From Gordionus sp. m RMFG-2023 (Eukaryota; Nematomorpha; Gordioida; Chordodea; Parachordodidae), in the NCBI RefSeq assembly GCF_954871325.1, contig NC_088778.1, positions 19,701,120 through 19,765,119 on the forward strand: 64,000 bases of DNA. The letters are read 5' to 3'. This document shows, in pieces, positions 11,340 through 22,584 of the stretch. The first letter of the stretch is position 1, and the number at the start of each line of letters is the position of its first letter. The position numbers and the translations under genes were made by a program. The notes below the pieces were generated by a model. The model ran no database searches, was not told where the DNA came from, and worked only from the letters and a program-made list of their open reading frames with translations.

Positions 11340-11660
11340 TTGAATAACATTATTCATCTGAACCCCGAGTCTAAACCCTCTAGTCGACTCAAGTATATAA
11401 TTATATTCACGACCAATTTGGAAATTCAAAGTAAAAAAAATGTAAATAAACAACAAATTTCTTAATTAATAATAACTAATTTGAAATATTCGTCCTCTAG
11501 TCGACTCAAGTTTATAGAACTATTCATCTCTAGTCAACTCAAGTTTATAGAACTATTCTTTAGTATACGACCCGAGTTCATAACTCAAGTCAGGGTCGAT
11601 TTTTTTGACCCAAAACTTGACTCAGTTTTCTAATAAGTCGATTCGACTCTCTATTAATAA
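11340..11660. repeat. Inverted right arm of the old host element
   Basis: Contains complements of the left-arm motifs: 'cctctagtcgactcaagt' three times, 'atttgaaatattcgtcctct' once, and 'aattcaaagtaaaaaaa'. Placed opposite to 9493-9870, it supports a terminal-inverted-repeat element. Confidence 0.65.
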
Positions 11661-12129
11661 TATTAGTGGCAATACAAAATAAAGTTTCAATCATCGCTAG
11701 CAGATCTTTCAAAGGAATAATAATTTAATTTTATAGAACTCCAATTAGAGATAATCAAATTTTAATTTGGTATCAATCAAAAAATCATGAAGATTTTTGA
11801 GTTTTACAAACCCCGGTGATTTTAGGGCATATTAAATTTTGATATAAGATTTTTAGCCTTCTTTATAAAAATAAATTTTCATATCTTTAATTTTTTTAAT
11901 CTATTAATTATAGATTCAAAACAATTTTTGGCATCCAATCTACTATATTTGTATAACTAAAAATATTTATTTAATGGATCTTTTTTAAAAATAATTTGTT
12001 AAATTTAATATGTTGGAGATGTGGAAAAAGAAATAATAATATTTTAAATATAAATAAGAAATTTACAATTATACACAATTATTGGAAAAAAAATAATATA
12101 ATATTAGTAAATCACAATTTTATAAAGTC
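11661..12129. other. Intergenic AT-rich stretch
   Basis: No gene, transposon end or repeat recognised. Confidence 0.3.
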
Positions 12130-15100
12130 ATTAATTCTTGCTATCTTTTATTGATTGAGAGTCAAGTTCCCTTTTAGCGTTAACATTATAATTGGGAGCA
12201 AAATAGCCAAAGTCTATCTTATGCATAGGATGTTCAAATAGGGGGTTTCGGATATTGAAAGAATAAAGCTGAGATAGTTGATTTTATTATGTTTATGGCT
12301 AATCTTTGGCGAAAGAATCCCTCGTTGGGATCCTCGGTCCTAGCAGGGATCCGTTTTCCCAGCTCTTAAAAAAAGGCCAGGGCATGAGAGCCGAACGACG
12401 TTAGAGTCGTGGCGATTAATGGTAGGAATGTATAATTGGCGGGAAGCCTTATACGCCTCGGCATCTAGTATGGCATCTCTATTTATATTGGAAGGGGCAA
12501 GAGGATCGATGCATGAGAAACTCAGGTTAGGAATCTCCCCCCTCTTCCAAGGGATCATAGTCGAACCATCGGGCCACTTACCATCGAAATTGTAAAGGCC
12601 AGTAGGTTCTAGGGTTGATGAGATGCCGGCGGATTTAAAGGCCCTGGCAATGGTATCATTGCATTTTGAATGCCTAATGAATCTACCTCTATACCACTTG
12701 CAGAGTAGAGAGTGATGGCCTTCGGAGTTAACCGATGTTAGTCAGAGGTTCAGTGATAAGGCATTACCATATCGTAATTAAGTCTAAGACTGATGGCATG
12801 ATGTAGTTCATCATTCCTTAGGAGCTGGTCAAAGTTTCAAGATGGGAAAGCCTCGAGAAATTTGCATCCACTATCTGCGGAAATGGAGAAGAGTAGAGAA
12901 TGGTTCTCGGGTTGGCTCCTAGATTTAAGGTATGCAACGGAGTTGCCAACTTGAGGTTTATCCCAATCCTTCTGTAGTGCTGACGTTGGAGGATCGACTA
13001 ATGAGAGGGACTTCCATAGATCAATTGCCTGTAGGAGTAAGGGGTCTGGATGTTTTGTGAGTGTGTGTATGATGGACTCGCAGGACAGGCGAGAGGATAT
13101 GATCGCACTAACGGAAAATAGGGAAGGTGACCTTAAGCCAATTCTGCTGGATGGTTGGTAAGGTAGCTTGTAACCAAGATAGGTCTTCAAATATAAGATT
13201 GAGTATATCTTCTGTGAGGCGTTTATTCTCTAGTTCATGCGCAGCGAGGTTGACGTCGTATTGAAAGATTCGTGACAATCGGAGTGTATATAAAATTCTT
13301 GGAATTAGAAGGTAGTTCTTTAATAAGAAGAAAGCTTGGTGAGCTGGGCGGCGGGATAGTGTATCGCGCATGAGGTATATCTCTCATAAAATATTTGCGA
13401 AAAACTAAATAAAGGACTCGTCTTTACCTGCTGATAGTAGATGTGTTAAAGCGTTCAATGGTGTATGATTGAACATGGTATCGTGGTTAAGGACGATGAT
13501 CCCAAAAGGACAATATTTGCTCTTGTCTTGATTAATTCGCAGTCCCAAACTGCTTTCGCTGGATTTTATTATTTGGATTGCCTTCAAATTTCAGCCGGTG
13601 GGCTGGCTAGTATACCATCGTCGATATACCAGTTATGAAGATTTAGCTTGCATCGGTTATTAATGTCTCGTATTAGACTATTAATGCAGACAGAACAAAA
13701 AGGAACCTAGAGGGTCACCTTGTTGTATCTCATCGCAAGAAGGAATAAATCTATCTCCGAATTGAAGATGTGAAGGACTAGCATAACAATCTAAGATAAA
13801 TTATGAGTATTCTGGATAGAGAGTAAGGATAGGAGAAAAGCTCCACGCCTTAGAGAGTTAAAGGCGTTCGAGAAGTCTATTTTGACCAATATATCGTTGG
13901 TGGGGTCCGTTTGCAGATACACCCTAGTCATGTGAAGAAACTCATATCCACATATTTGACCCTAATTGATTCGGGCAAAGGTGATACATAATCTGCTAAC
14001 TACTAACTAAGCTGTAAATCGGCACCAAGTGGTTCCAATAGCGATTGGGCAAATATCTTTATTGGGTTTATGGAGAATGAGTTTAGCTCCGTATAGCAGT
14101 GAAATAATGGCGGGTGGTATGCTTCTATTTTTTCTAAAACGTCACAATGTTGTGTTATGTAAAGTGTGGTTAGGTCCTTTAGAATTATTGGGCGAAACCC
14201 ATCGAACAGTCAGTATTTCATTCTTAAAATCGTGTGAGTGGTGTTTTAGGGTAAGAGCCTGATAAGTTGCTAGATCGTAGGGAACTAGCTTATTGCCAGA
14301 GGTTGCCAGACGTATGGCGGATTTAACATTCAGGTTATCCTTTTTAGATTAGCCTGGTTTTGGCGAGCACATTTTTGTGATTTATATTATTATCTGTGTC
14401 ATCACTCTTAAAAGATGTAGTAATGTTATTAATGGGTAAGGTGTTATAGTAGCATCCTTAATTTGCTGGCAGGATCAGGAACTTGTAAGGTAGTAAAGGC
14501 AAATGACAGGACGCCTAGCGAGTGTTTTACAGAAGAATAATTATTTAACAAGGAAGTCAAGATTTTCGACAGGTGTTTCTCAACTTGATGCCTTGCTCCC
14601 TTAGGTATTTGTGAAATTACAAATGGTTTTGGTGTCGTTGGAAGTATTTCTACATTTGAGGAGTCGGCTGAGATTCGTGACAATCGGAGTGTACATAAAA
14701 TTCTTGGAATTAGAAGGTAGTTCTTTAATAAGAAGAAAGCTTGGTGAGCTGGGAGGCGGGATAGTGTATCGCGCATGAGGTATATCTCTCATAAAATATC
14801 TGCGAAAAACTAAATAAAGGACTCGTCTTTACCTGCTGATACTAGATGTGTTAAAGCGTTCAATGGTGTATGATTGAACATGGTATCGTGGTTAAGGACG
14901 ATGATCCCAAAAGGACAATATTTGCTCTTGTCTTGATTAATTCGCAGTCCCAAACTGCTTTCGCTGGATTTTATTATTTGGATTGCCTTCAAATTTCAGC
15001 CGGTGGGCTGGCTAGTATACCATCGTCGATATACCAGTTATGAAGATTTAGCTTGCATCGGTTATTAATGTCTCGTATTAGACTATTAATGCAGACAGAA

Positions 15101-16141
15101 CAAAAAGGAACCTAGAGGGTCACCTTGTTGTATCTCATCGCAAGAAGGAATAAATCTATCTCCGAATTGAAGATGTGAAGGACTAGCATAACAATCTAAG
15201 ATAAATTATGAGTATTCTGGATAGAGAGTAAGGATAGGAGAAAAGCTCCACGCCTTAGAGAGTTAAAGGCGTTCGAGAAGTCTATTTTGACCAATATATC
15301 GTTGGTGGGGTCCGTTTGCAGATACACCCTAGTCATGTGAAGAAACTCATATCCACATATTTGACCCTAATTGATTCGGGCAAAGGTGATACATAATCTG
15401 CTAACTACTAACTAAGCTGTAAATCGGCACCAAGTGGTTCCAATAGCGATTGGGCAAATATCTTTATTGGGTTTATGGAGAATGAGTTTAGCTCCGTATA
15501 GCAGTGAAATAATGGCGGGTGGTATGCTTCTATTTTTTCTAAAACGTCACAATGTTGTGTTATGTAAAGTGTGGTTAGGTCCTTTAGAATTATTGGGCGA
15601 AACCCATCGAACAGTCAGTATTTCATTCTTAAAATCGTGTGAGTGGTGTTTTAGGGTAAGAGCCTGATAAGTTGCTAGATCGTAGGGAACTAGCTTATTG
15701 CCAGAGGTTGCCAGACGTATGGCGGATTTAACATTCAGGTTATCCTTTTTAGATATTAGCCTGGTTTTGGCGAGCACATTTTTGTGATTTATATTATTAT
15801 CTGTGTCATCACTCTTAAAAGATGTAGTAATGTTATTAATGGGTAAGGTGTTATAGTAGCATCCTTAATTTGCTGGCAGGATCAGGAACTTGTAAGGTAG
15901 TAAAGGCAAATGACAGGATGCCTAGCGAGTGTTTTACAGAAGAATAATTATTTAACAATGAAGTCAAGATTTTCGACAGGTGTTTCTCAACTTGATGCCT
16001 TGCTCCCTTAGGTATTTGTGAAATTACAAATGGTTTTGGTGTCGTTGGAAGTATTTCTACATTTGAGGAGTCGGCTGGGTCAAACGTCAAAGCATTTGTG
16101 ACAGTGGAGGTAAGGATTATTGGGCTAGTGAGCACTGTCAT
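12130..16141 (-). mobile_element. LINE copy A: reverse transcriptase with PDG-type endonuclease-like C terminus (broken)
   Basis: The minus strand reads, from 16141, an N-terminal segment with ISQIPKGARHQVEKHLSKIL (15851-16141), then the finger/palm, the catalytic box NWYIDDGIL at about 13610-13635, a thumb region LLKNYLLIPRILYTLRLSRI (13280-13340), and a C-terminal part around 12500-12600 with KWPDGSTMIPWKRG then SCIDPLAPSN. It is the family of LOC-type RT proteins seen in many invertebrates. In the related copy B the last block reads RPDG...VWDYSC, like the PD-D/ExK core of restriction-like endonucleases of early LINEs such as R2; in this copy the VWDY part is replaced by NLSFS, so that activity is probably lost. 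Frames are broken many times. A 1.4 kb stretch including the RT box is present twice. Confidence 0.75.
13267..16077. repeat. 1.4 kb tandem duplication within LINE copy A
   Basis: Sequence beginning 'gattcgtgacaatcgg' at 13267 restarts at 14672; the units are 13267-14671 and 14672-16077. They differ by only a handful of bases (for example a two-base indel near 14351 and single changes near 13325 and 13443). The duplicated part holds the reverse transcriptase box (second copy at about 15015-15040) and an open frame of 60 residues repeated almost exactly at 13405 and 14810. It is either very recent or an assembly duplication. Confidence 0.95.
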
Positions 16142-16769
16142 AATTGGGATTTTGATTAGTAAAATTTGATTTTTGATAAAGTCATTATGTATTGCGTTTG
16201 TTGAGTCATCTTTATTTTTATAATTTTATGTTTTGGTTTAATATCGTTAACCTTTTATTTTTGGATTTATAAAAGTTGATTAGTGTAAAGTCATTTTAAT
16301 TATGATTATTATAATTTTTAAAAAATGTATTTTTAGTTTATAATTTGAATTTTCGGCATGATTAGGTGGTTTATAATTTTTAAAAAATGTATTTTTAACT
16401 TGTTAATTTTTTATTATTTTTTTAGATTATTATTCGCTGCCATATAAAAGAGAAGCAAAATTGTAATATTTCAATTCAATTTTTTGTGAATTCATTATTT
16501 TCTTTTTCTCTTTTATTTATAAAAATTCATAATTTTTTAAATTATAAAAAATTGCAAAAATTAGATAATAAAAATTTATTTTCATTTGCGGATCAATATT
16601 CTCAGGTCATAAGGAGCGTTTTAAGAGTCATAGGCGGCCAGCGTGATAGTGGTGCCGTGAACCAAAAACAAAAATAGAAGGTAAAAACATATTTTTCTTT
16701 TATATTATATTTTTATTTTATGGAAATTCTGTGGAGCATTGTCGTTATTGGACTTTGTAGTAGAAATAG
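16142..16769. other. Sequence upstream of LINE A; TATA-like site, no gene
   Basis: Contains repeated 'tttataatttttaaaaaatg' at about 16310 and 16369, a 'catataaaagag' at 16441-16452 and a GC-richer patch at 16588-16665. No coding match. Whether the TATA-like site starts a transcript cannot be told from sequence. Confidence 0.3.
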
Positions 16770-16925
16770 TGACCGTCAATTATTGGAAGTAGTAGCGAAG
16801 AATTGAAAACAAGACCGTTAATTATTAGTAGTAGCGAAGAATTGTAAACAAGTAACCGTCAATTATTAGTAGTAGCGAAGAATTGTGAAACAAGTGACCA
16901 TCATTATTGAAAGTAGTAGTGAAAA
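16770..16925. repeat. Minisatellite of about 42 bases
   Basis: Four imperfect units of 'accgtcaattattagtagta' followed by 'gcgaagaattgtaaacaag'. The first and last units are the most diverged. Confidence 0.85.
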
Positions 16926-17331
16926 AGGTGTAAATCAGGGTTATGTATTTTTGCATCATTTCAGTGTTAATTTTACTAATTATTTCAAGTAGTAAAAATT
17001 TTCTTGGTAAAGTTAATTATAAATTTTTTATAAATAATATTTAAAAAAAGCTTTTAAAAGTATTTAGTGCTAACTTAAATTATTTGGATATAAAATTTTT
17101 TTTAAATTAAAAATTGTAATGAAATCTTTTAAAATAACTAAATATGTGGAAGTACAGTATAATATACTGTGAGCAGTGGTGGTGTTGCTAATTAGGTTGA
17201 GAAGTCCATATTTCAGACGGAGGAAGCGCCGAAACAGGAGCATTAGGATACTTGGACAGACGTTGTTGATTGAAGGACACAATAGTGAAGGGGATAGATA
17301 TGGAAGAGTAACGTGGTTGCCTGTGTATGAG
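16926..17331. other. Intergenic; one GC-richer patch
   Basis: 17155-17330 is richer in G than its surroundings ('ggaggaagcgccgaaacagg') and may be a decayed repeat. No coding match was recognised. Confidence 0.3.
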
Positions 17332-17759
17332 CAGGGTTGCCAGGTCAAAATATGAAAATTGCGGTAGAAATAAAAGATTTGCTAAATAAGTCCTGCAAGA
17401 TCCCGGCCGGGACGGGATTTTGAATTGATTTAATTATCCGCCTATTATTTTTTATAATTAGTTTATATAAATACAAATTCGATAACTATTTTTCAAAATA
17501 AAATAACATCTTGATTTATTAAAATATTAATTTATAAAAAGTAACTAACGATCCTTTTTAAATATAAAAAAATTAAACAAGATAAAATTTTATAAAAAAA
17601 CAAACGATTTTAACTTTACAATGTAAAAAATATATTTTATGCGAATGTCCCGCAACACATCCGCAATTGGAAATCTAGTGTGTATATAACATTATACGGA
17701 TAGGCGCTTAATTATCATGTATCACGTTTAAATATATAATAAGGTAATATTGTACTCAT

Positions 17760-18760
17760 TTCAATGATAATTATTTTATTTATTATTGTTCATTCACATT
17801 ATTATAATCAGTGGAGGAGAGTGTATCTACATCCATTGCAAAACAAAAATATTCTCCAAAAATAAGAAATAATACAGATGCAACTACAATTGCAGCAATT
17901 GTAATCACTTATCTTGTAGTACAACATTCACAGAGCTACTTATCATTATAATGTGGGTAGAATCTTTCCCCATAATATTTAACGACTCCAAGATAAATGA
18001 AAACTTTACTTGTAAAACAAAAATGAGCAAGGATATCATCAATGTTTTAGAACCTGAATTCAGGAGGTCAATTCTTGACGATTTGAAAGTGGGAATACAT
18101 ATGCAATTCTAACAGATGCATCTAATAAGGGAAATATTAAAATATTTCTTTTGATCCTTTGCTATTTCAACAAAATTAAGGACGTTTCAAAAAAACTATT
18201 AAATTTTTTCCCCTCAAATAGTGAAAAATACAAATACATAGCTAACCATATAATGGTAAATATAGCAGATTCGGGATTATCAATAAATTGCATGTCAACT
18301 TTCTCATCTGATAATGCCTCAGTGAATTTGGAAAAAACCAGAGTGTATTTACAGAATTGAGTCAGCACAATGTTGGTTGCGATATGTTCCTAATACCCGC
18401 CACCTATAGAATTTTAAAATTTTATAAACCTTTAAATATTTTTTTAATAAAGATTATAAAAGCTGTCCTAACATTTTGAAAATTTTTTTCAGTAATGAAT
18501 GGCAGAGGTATATTTAGGAATGATTTTACATGTAGGAAATCTACTGCATACTGTTAATGTGCAGTTGCAATCAGAAGAATCTTAACAAAGATTCACAAAA
18601 TTATGCTGCAGTGTTAATCTTTACAGTTAAAAATTGACAATAAATTTTATGGCGCCATTGCTAAAACTTAAAATGTTCAAATATTTTAAAAATACCGATA
18701 GACATTGATGTCTTGTTTGAGGATAGTTATGCTCTCTATTTTTGATTTTCAATGTAAAAA
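17760..18760 (+). pseudogene. hAT transposase remnant, family A, plus-strand copy
   Basis: Readable pieces include EFRRSILDDLKVGI near 18055-18100, then a 69-residue frame (18151-18360) with KYKYIANHIMVNIADSGLSI and FSSDNASVN, then QSEES near 18565 and NILKIPIDIDVLFED near 18695-18725. Compared with the minus-strand copy, the sequence jumps straight from the AIAK block to the ILKIP block, so part of the centre is deleted. The pattern fits the hAT RNase-H region, which in related proteins runs from 'D' of a 'DGWT/TDAS' type motif onward. Confidence 0.6.
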
Positions 18761-18917
18761 ATATATTTATTTTATGCGAATGTATAAATAAAAAAATATG
18801 GAAAATTAAATATAATGTTTATTATATTTTATTTGAGATTTAAATAATGGAACTAAACGTTTACCATCGTTATTGAGATATTTATAAAATTCCTGGCATG
18901 ACATATTATAAATTTGT

Positions 18918-19254
18918 TTAACCATTAGCACGGCCTCTAATGTTGTTAAAGCAATCCGTTTTCCAGGCAGTCCTCATCAGGCTAAAAATGCGCTCGGATG
19001 AGGCATTAGAATGAGGTAAGGAGAAGACATACTCGCAATTATTTTCCAAGCATGGGGATTTATAATTGTTATGAAAAAATTCTACCCGTTTCTCCACTGC
19101 TTTTAGACAATCTAACTTCAAGTATTCTAGGCGAATCATAAAAAATAGAGAGAATTACAATCTCCTCAAACAAGACATCAATGTCTTTCGGTATTTTTAA
19201 TATATTTATTAAATTATAAAAACCATCAATTGACGGTTTCTGTTCCAAGGTCAT
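18918..19254 (-). pseudogene. C-terminal dimerisation domain of hAT family A transposase
   Basis: Two overlapping frames give PKDIDVLFEEIVILSIFYDS and then FSLPHSNASSERIFSLMRTA. The latter is the hAT C-terminal signature ('LPHSNA..ERIFS..'), which mediates transposase dimerisation. It belongs with the minus-strand N-terminal half at 21140-22260, from which it is separated by LINE copy B. Confidence 0.75.
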
Positions 19255-19479
19255 ATTTATATATTTGTAGATAGAGTTATTAAAATCAAATTTTGTTGTA
19301 AATATTCTAAAATTGTCTTAATAAAAACATCTGCTTCATTTAAAAATGTATTAATTTTTTTTTTTCTTTTATAGTTTATTATCAATATAAGGTATAATAA
19401 TTTAAATTTTCATTATAATAAATTTTAATATATTTAAAAATGTTTGAAAAATATATAATAATACTATTAAAAAAAAGAA

Positions 19480-21140
19480 CGGAGATGGTGTGACGCAGGG
19501 AAACAAAAATGAAAAAGGGACGTAAGCGTTGTCTATGATAGCTCTTTGGCTAAAAGGCTACCATTGAAACTGATATAATTAGCTTTGTGAATCGCTATGG
19601 ATAATCGTTGACGAAGAAAAAACCCTCTCGTGGTTCTTCTGAGAGTTTGCTGATTTGTGATCCTAAGTTTTTGAAAAATGCTAAGGCGAGTTTGCCGAAG
19701 GTGCCAAGAGTGGTTGATATGATTGGGATGAAGCAATGATCGTTTATTATTTCTGTGTATTTAAAAATTTTAAGTTGTTCCTTCTGGTCAAGGATGTTGA
19801 TGGCGTGGTTGGATGGGGCCAAGGGGTCAATACAGGAATAGTCCCATACCAAAAGTTGGCCTCTCCTCCATGGGATTTGAGAGATCCCATCAGGACGTTT
19901 ACCGTCAGATCTAAAAATACCCTGTGGTTCTAACGTGGAAGGAATTTGGGCGGATTTCAGAGCATGTTGGATGATTGTATTACATTGCTTGTGTCTGATG
20001 AATCGTCCATTGCAGGAGCGACAATGTAAACAATGTCTACCCTTCGAGTCAACTGGCGAGTTGCACCCTGAGCAGATGTGGGGGTGAGTGATGAAACAAT
20101 TTAGACGAATGCCGATGGCATGGGTAAATTCATTGTTGGATAGTTGAAGCTGAAGATTGGTAGATGGGATGGCCTCAAGAAACTCATGTCCCGTACCATT
20201 GAGCAAGGAAGAGAATAGGGTGCGGTCGGTAGATTGCATGCTAGATAAGAGAGTTTCAACGCAGCGAGCAACCACTGGTGCATCCCAGTCTTTCTGTTTA
20301 TGGGTTGTGGGGGGATGAGAATCAGCATTGATCCTTGTTTTCTAAATATCCATAGCCACGATTAAGGAAAGGTCTTCTTTAGAATTATGGGCGGTGGTTA
20401 TTGGCTTTGTCAAGAGACTACTCGATATGAATGTAGTTGTTGCTAAGTCAAGTGGAGATCTGATGCCGAGACCACCAAATTTGGTTGGAAGAGTTGCTTG
20501 GGCCCAAGCGGTTTCGTTGAATCTGATATTTACTATTTTTTCGGTTAAGTCCTTTATTCCTTTTTCGTAAGTTTGGAGAGGAATAGGATATTTAAAATTG
20601 GTGTTGACCGAAGTGCGTAAAGAATCCTTGGTATAAAAAAGAAATTTTTTAGCAAAAAAAAGGACTTGTGTGATGGAAGAAGTGTAAAGATGTCCTCCAG
20701 TTTAAGGAGTATGTCAAGTGTGGAATGAAGAAAGGTGATTATTGCCTCGTGTCCTCCAACAGGCGATCCTAGATGTGTTAATTCAACGCTTGATGTGAAT
20801 TTGAAATCGTGAGTGTTGGGAGCATTAGAATTTAAAAGTGAGAATTCAGATTTGCTCTGGTTAAGCGAAAGTCCAATGGCTGTGCCCATTTCTTTAATTA
20901 TGGTGACTGCTTTGGCAATTTCACTACTGGGACCACTCAAGATTCCATCATCAATATACCAAGCGTGGAGCGATAGAGTACATGAAGAGTTTATTGATTT
21001 TATCATGTCATTGATTCCAAGACTAAAGAGAAGGGATCCGAGAGGGTCACCTTGTTGGATACCCTCAACAGAAAGTATCTTTTCTTTGTTGAATTGTAAG
21101 ATTGTTGGTGATTGGTAGCAAGAGAAAAGAAATTTGGTAT
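19480..21140 (-). mobile_element. LINE copy B, 5'-truncated, with RT box and endonuclease-like domain
   Basis: The RT part (20554-21006) has LSLHAWYIDDGILSGPSSE, with the YIDD catalytic aspartates intact, followed by the thumb block FFLLKNFFFIPRILYALRST. The C-terminal frame (19595-20275, 226 residues) has a Cys/His cluster HICSGCNSPVDSKGRHCLHC and GRFIRHKQCN, then LEPQGIFRSDGKRPDGISQ and LLVWDYSCIDPLAPSN. The Cys cluster before a PD...D core matches the layout of restriction-like-endonuclease LINEs. Everything upstream of the RT palm is absent, as usual for 5'-truncated LINE insertions. It interrupts the minus-strand hAT A copy. Target duplications are not clear. Confidence 0.8.
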
Positions 21141-22260
21141 AAGCGGGGAAATGGAAGCAAGTTGAATGTAGGAACTAGAGTATTATTTGAACATTTAATA
21201 TTTTTAGCAATAGCGCCATAAAATTTATTATAAATTTTTAACTGTAGAGATGAACAGAGCTGTAGCATGATTTTGATCTTTATTAATAAAGAATATTCTG
21301 ATTGCAACTGAATATTAACTGCATGAAGTTGATTTTCCACATGTGAAACTAATCCCAAATATGCTTCTGCCATTTCATACTTGAAATAATTTTTCAAAAT
21401 TTTAGGACAGCTTTTAAAATCTTTATTTAAGAAGTATTTTTTTAAGGGTTTATAAAATTTTAAAATTCTATCGATGGCAGGTATTCATGATAACTACCTG
21501 ATAGGTACATATCGCAACAACTAACACCATTCCAAGTCAGACCACTCCACCCACTCTTTGAATTCATTAACTCTTTTAGTTGATGAATTAAATTCGTTAA
21601 AACATCTCATCATAATTATTTCGACATCCACAGATAGTACATTCATTGCCTTCTTGCAAGAATCATGTAGTATATGGCATATACAGTCAATTGGTATTAA
21701 TTCGTTATTGTGCTGCCTCAATTCGGTAAATACACTTTGGTTATGCCAAAATTTACAGAGGCATTATCAGCGCAGAAAGCTGACATGCAATTTATTGATA
21801 ATCCCGAATTTGCTATATTTACCATTATATGGTTAGCTATGTATTTGTATTTTTCACTATTTGAGGGGAAAAAATTTAATAGTTTTTTTGAAACGTCCTT
21901 AATTTTGTTGAAATAGCGAAAGATCAAGGGAAATGTTTTAATATTTCCCTTATTAGATGCATCTGTCAGAATTGCATATGTATGCCCATCTTTTAAATCG
22001 TCTAGAATTGACCTTTAGAATTCAGGTACTAAAACACTTGTGATAGCCTTGCTCATTTTTGTTCTACCACAAGTAAGGTTTGCACTTATATTGGAGTCGT
22101 TAAATATCATGTAAAAAAAGATTCGACCCACATTGTGATGATATAGCTCTGTGAATGATGAACTACATGATAGGTGTATACGATTTCCGCAACTGTAGTT
22201 GCATCTGTATTATTTATTATTTTTGGAGAATATTTCTGTATTGCAATCGATGTTGATATA
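21140..22260 (-). pseudogene. N-terminal and central hAT transposase remnant, family A
   Basis: From 22260 downward come EFxRSILDDLKD near 21990-22010, KYKYIANHIMVNIANSGLSI with FCADNASVN (21718-21927), IPIDCICHILHDSCKKAMN with VEIIMMRCFNEFNSSTKRV (21521-21721) and AEAYLGLVSHVENQLHAVN (21065-21397). The 'C.aHiLHn..kk' block is typical of hAT transposases around the second catalytic region. Frames are broken between blocks. The coding sequence would continue across LINE B into 18918-19254. Confidence 0.7.
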
Positions 22261-22584
22261 CTCCCCTGTACTGACTTATATGAATGAAATGATGTTGATT
22301 TATTATTGGATAAAAATAAAAAGGGATAGAAAGAAATTTACAAACTAGACATGTTTTTCGAATAAATATTTAAAATTTATTTTAAAAATATAAAAATAAT
22401 CAATTGCTGTCTCTCAAAATTATTATTTATATACTTTTTAAAAAAACTGCGGGATAAATTAAAAAATTGCAATAGAATTTTGCGGGAGATTTCCAATTGC
22501 GGTAGTTTTGCGGGAGAGAGATGTCTGCGTGTAAACTAAAAAATTGCGGGAGTCTCCCGCTGATGGGGAAGCCATGACAACCCT

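Larger units (their letters stand above)
3880..11660. mobile_element. Old repeat-ended element that hosts the nested insertions
   Basis: Motifs such as 'cttgagtcgactagagg' with 'cgaatatttcaaattagtta' occur at 3890-3942, continue directly after the inserted hAT at 9493-9870, and recur in inverted orientation at 11340-11660. This suggests an element of unknown superfamily whose two ends are tandem arrays facing each other, with the present distance enlarged by the 5.5 kb hAT at 3943-9492. No transposase belonging to it was found in 9990-11330. The outer boundaries are approximate. Related 'gagtcg' motifs at 36030-36115 may be another decayed end. Confidence 0.5.
17332..22584. mobile_element. 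Two opposed copies of hAT family A, one carrying a LINE
   Basis: The left end CAGGGTTGCCAGGTC (17332) and the complement of the right end (AGGGTTGTCATGG at 22584) resemble the common hAT terminus CAGGGTTGCCA. Subterminal 'tcccgcaa' / 'ttgcgggag' and 'ccgcaattggaaatct' motifs occur inside both. The plus-strand N-terminal half at 17760-18760 is mirrored by the minus-strand half at 21140-22260, and a minus-strand C-terminal domain lies at 18918-19254. I read this as an internally deleted plus-strand copy joined near 18780 to a minus-strand copy that was later split by LINE copy B. Confidence 0.6.

Noticed and set aside
14029-14262. 77-residue plus-strand frame repeated exactly at 15434-15667
   Set aside because: It is the antisense of the LINE reverse transcriptase in the duplicated unit; repetition reflects the duplication, not a gene.
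16441-16680. TATA-like box followed by 'gatagtggtgccgtgaacc', reminiscent of the leader of a BEL/Pao-type LTR element
   Set aside because: No paired terminal repeat and no polyprotein sequence was seen nearby; a single short resemblance is not enough to call such an element.
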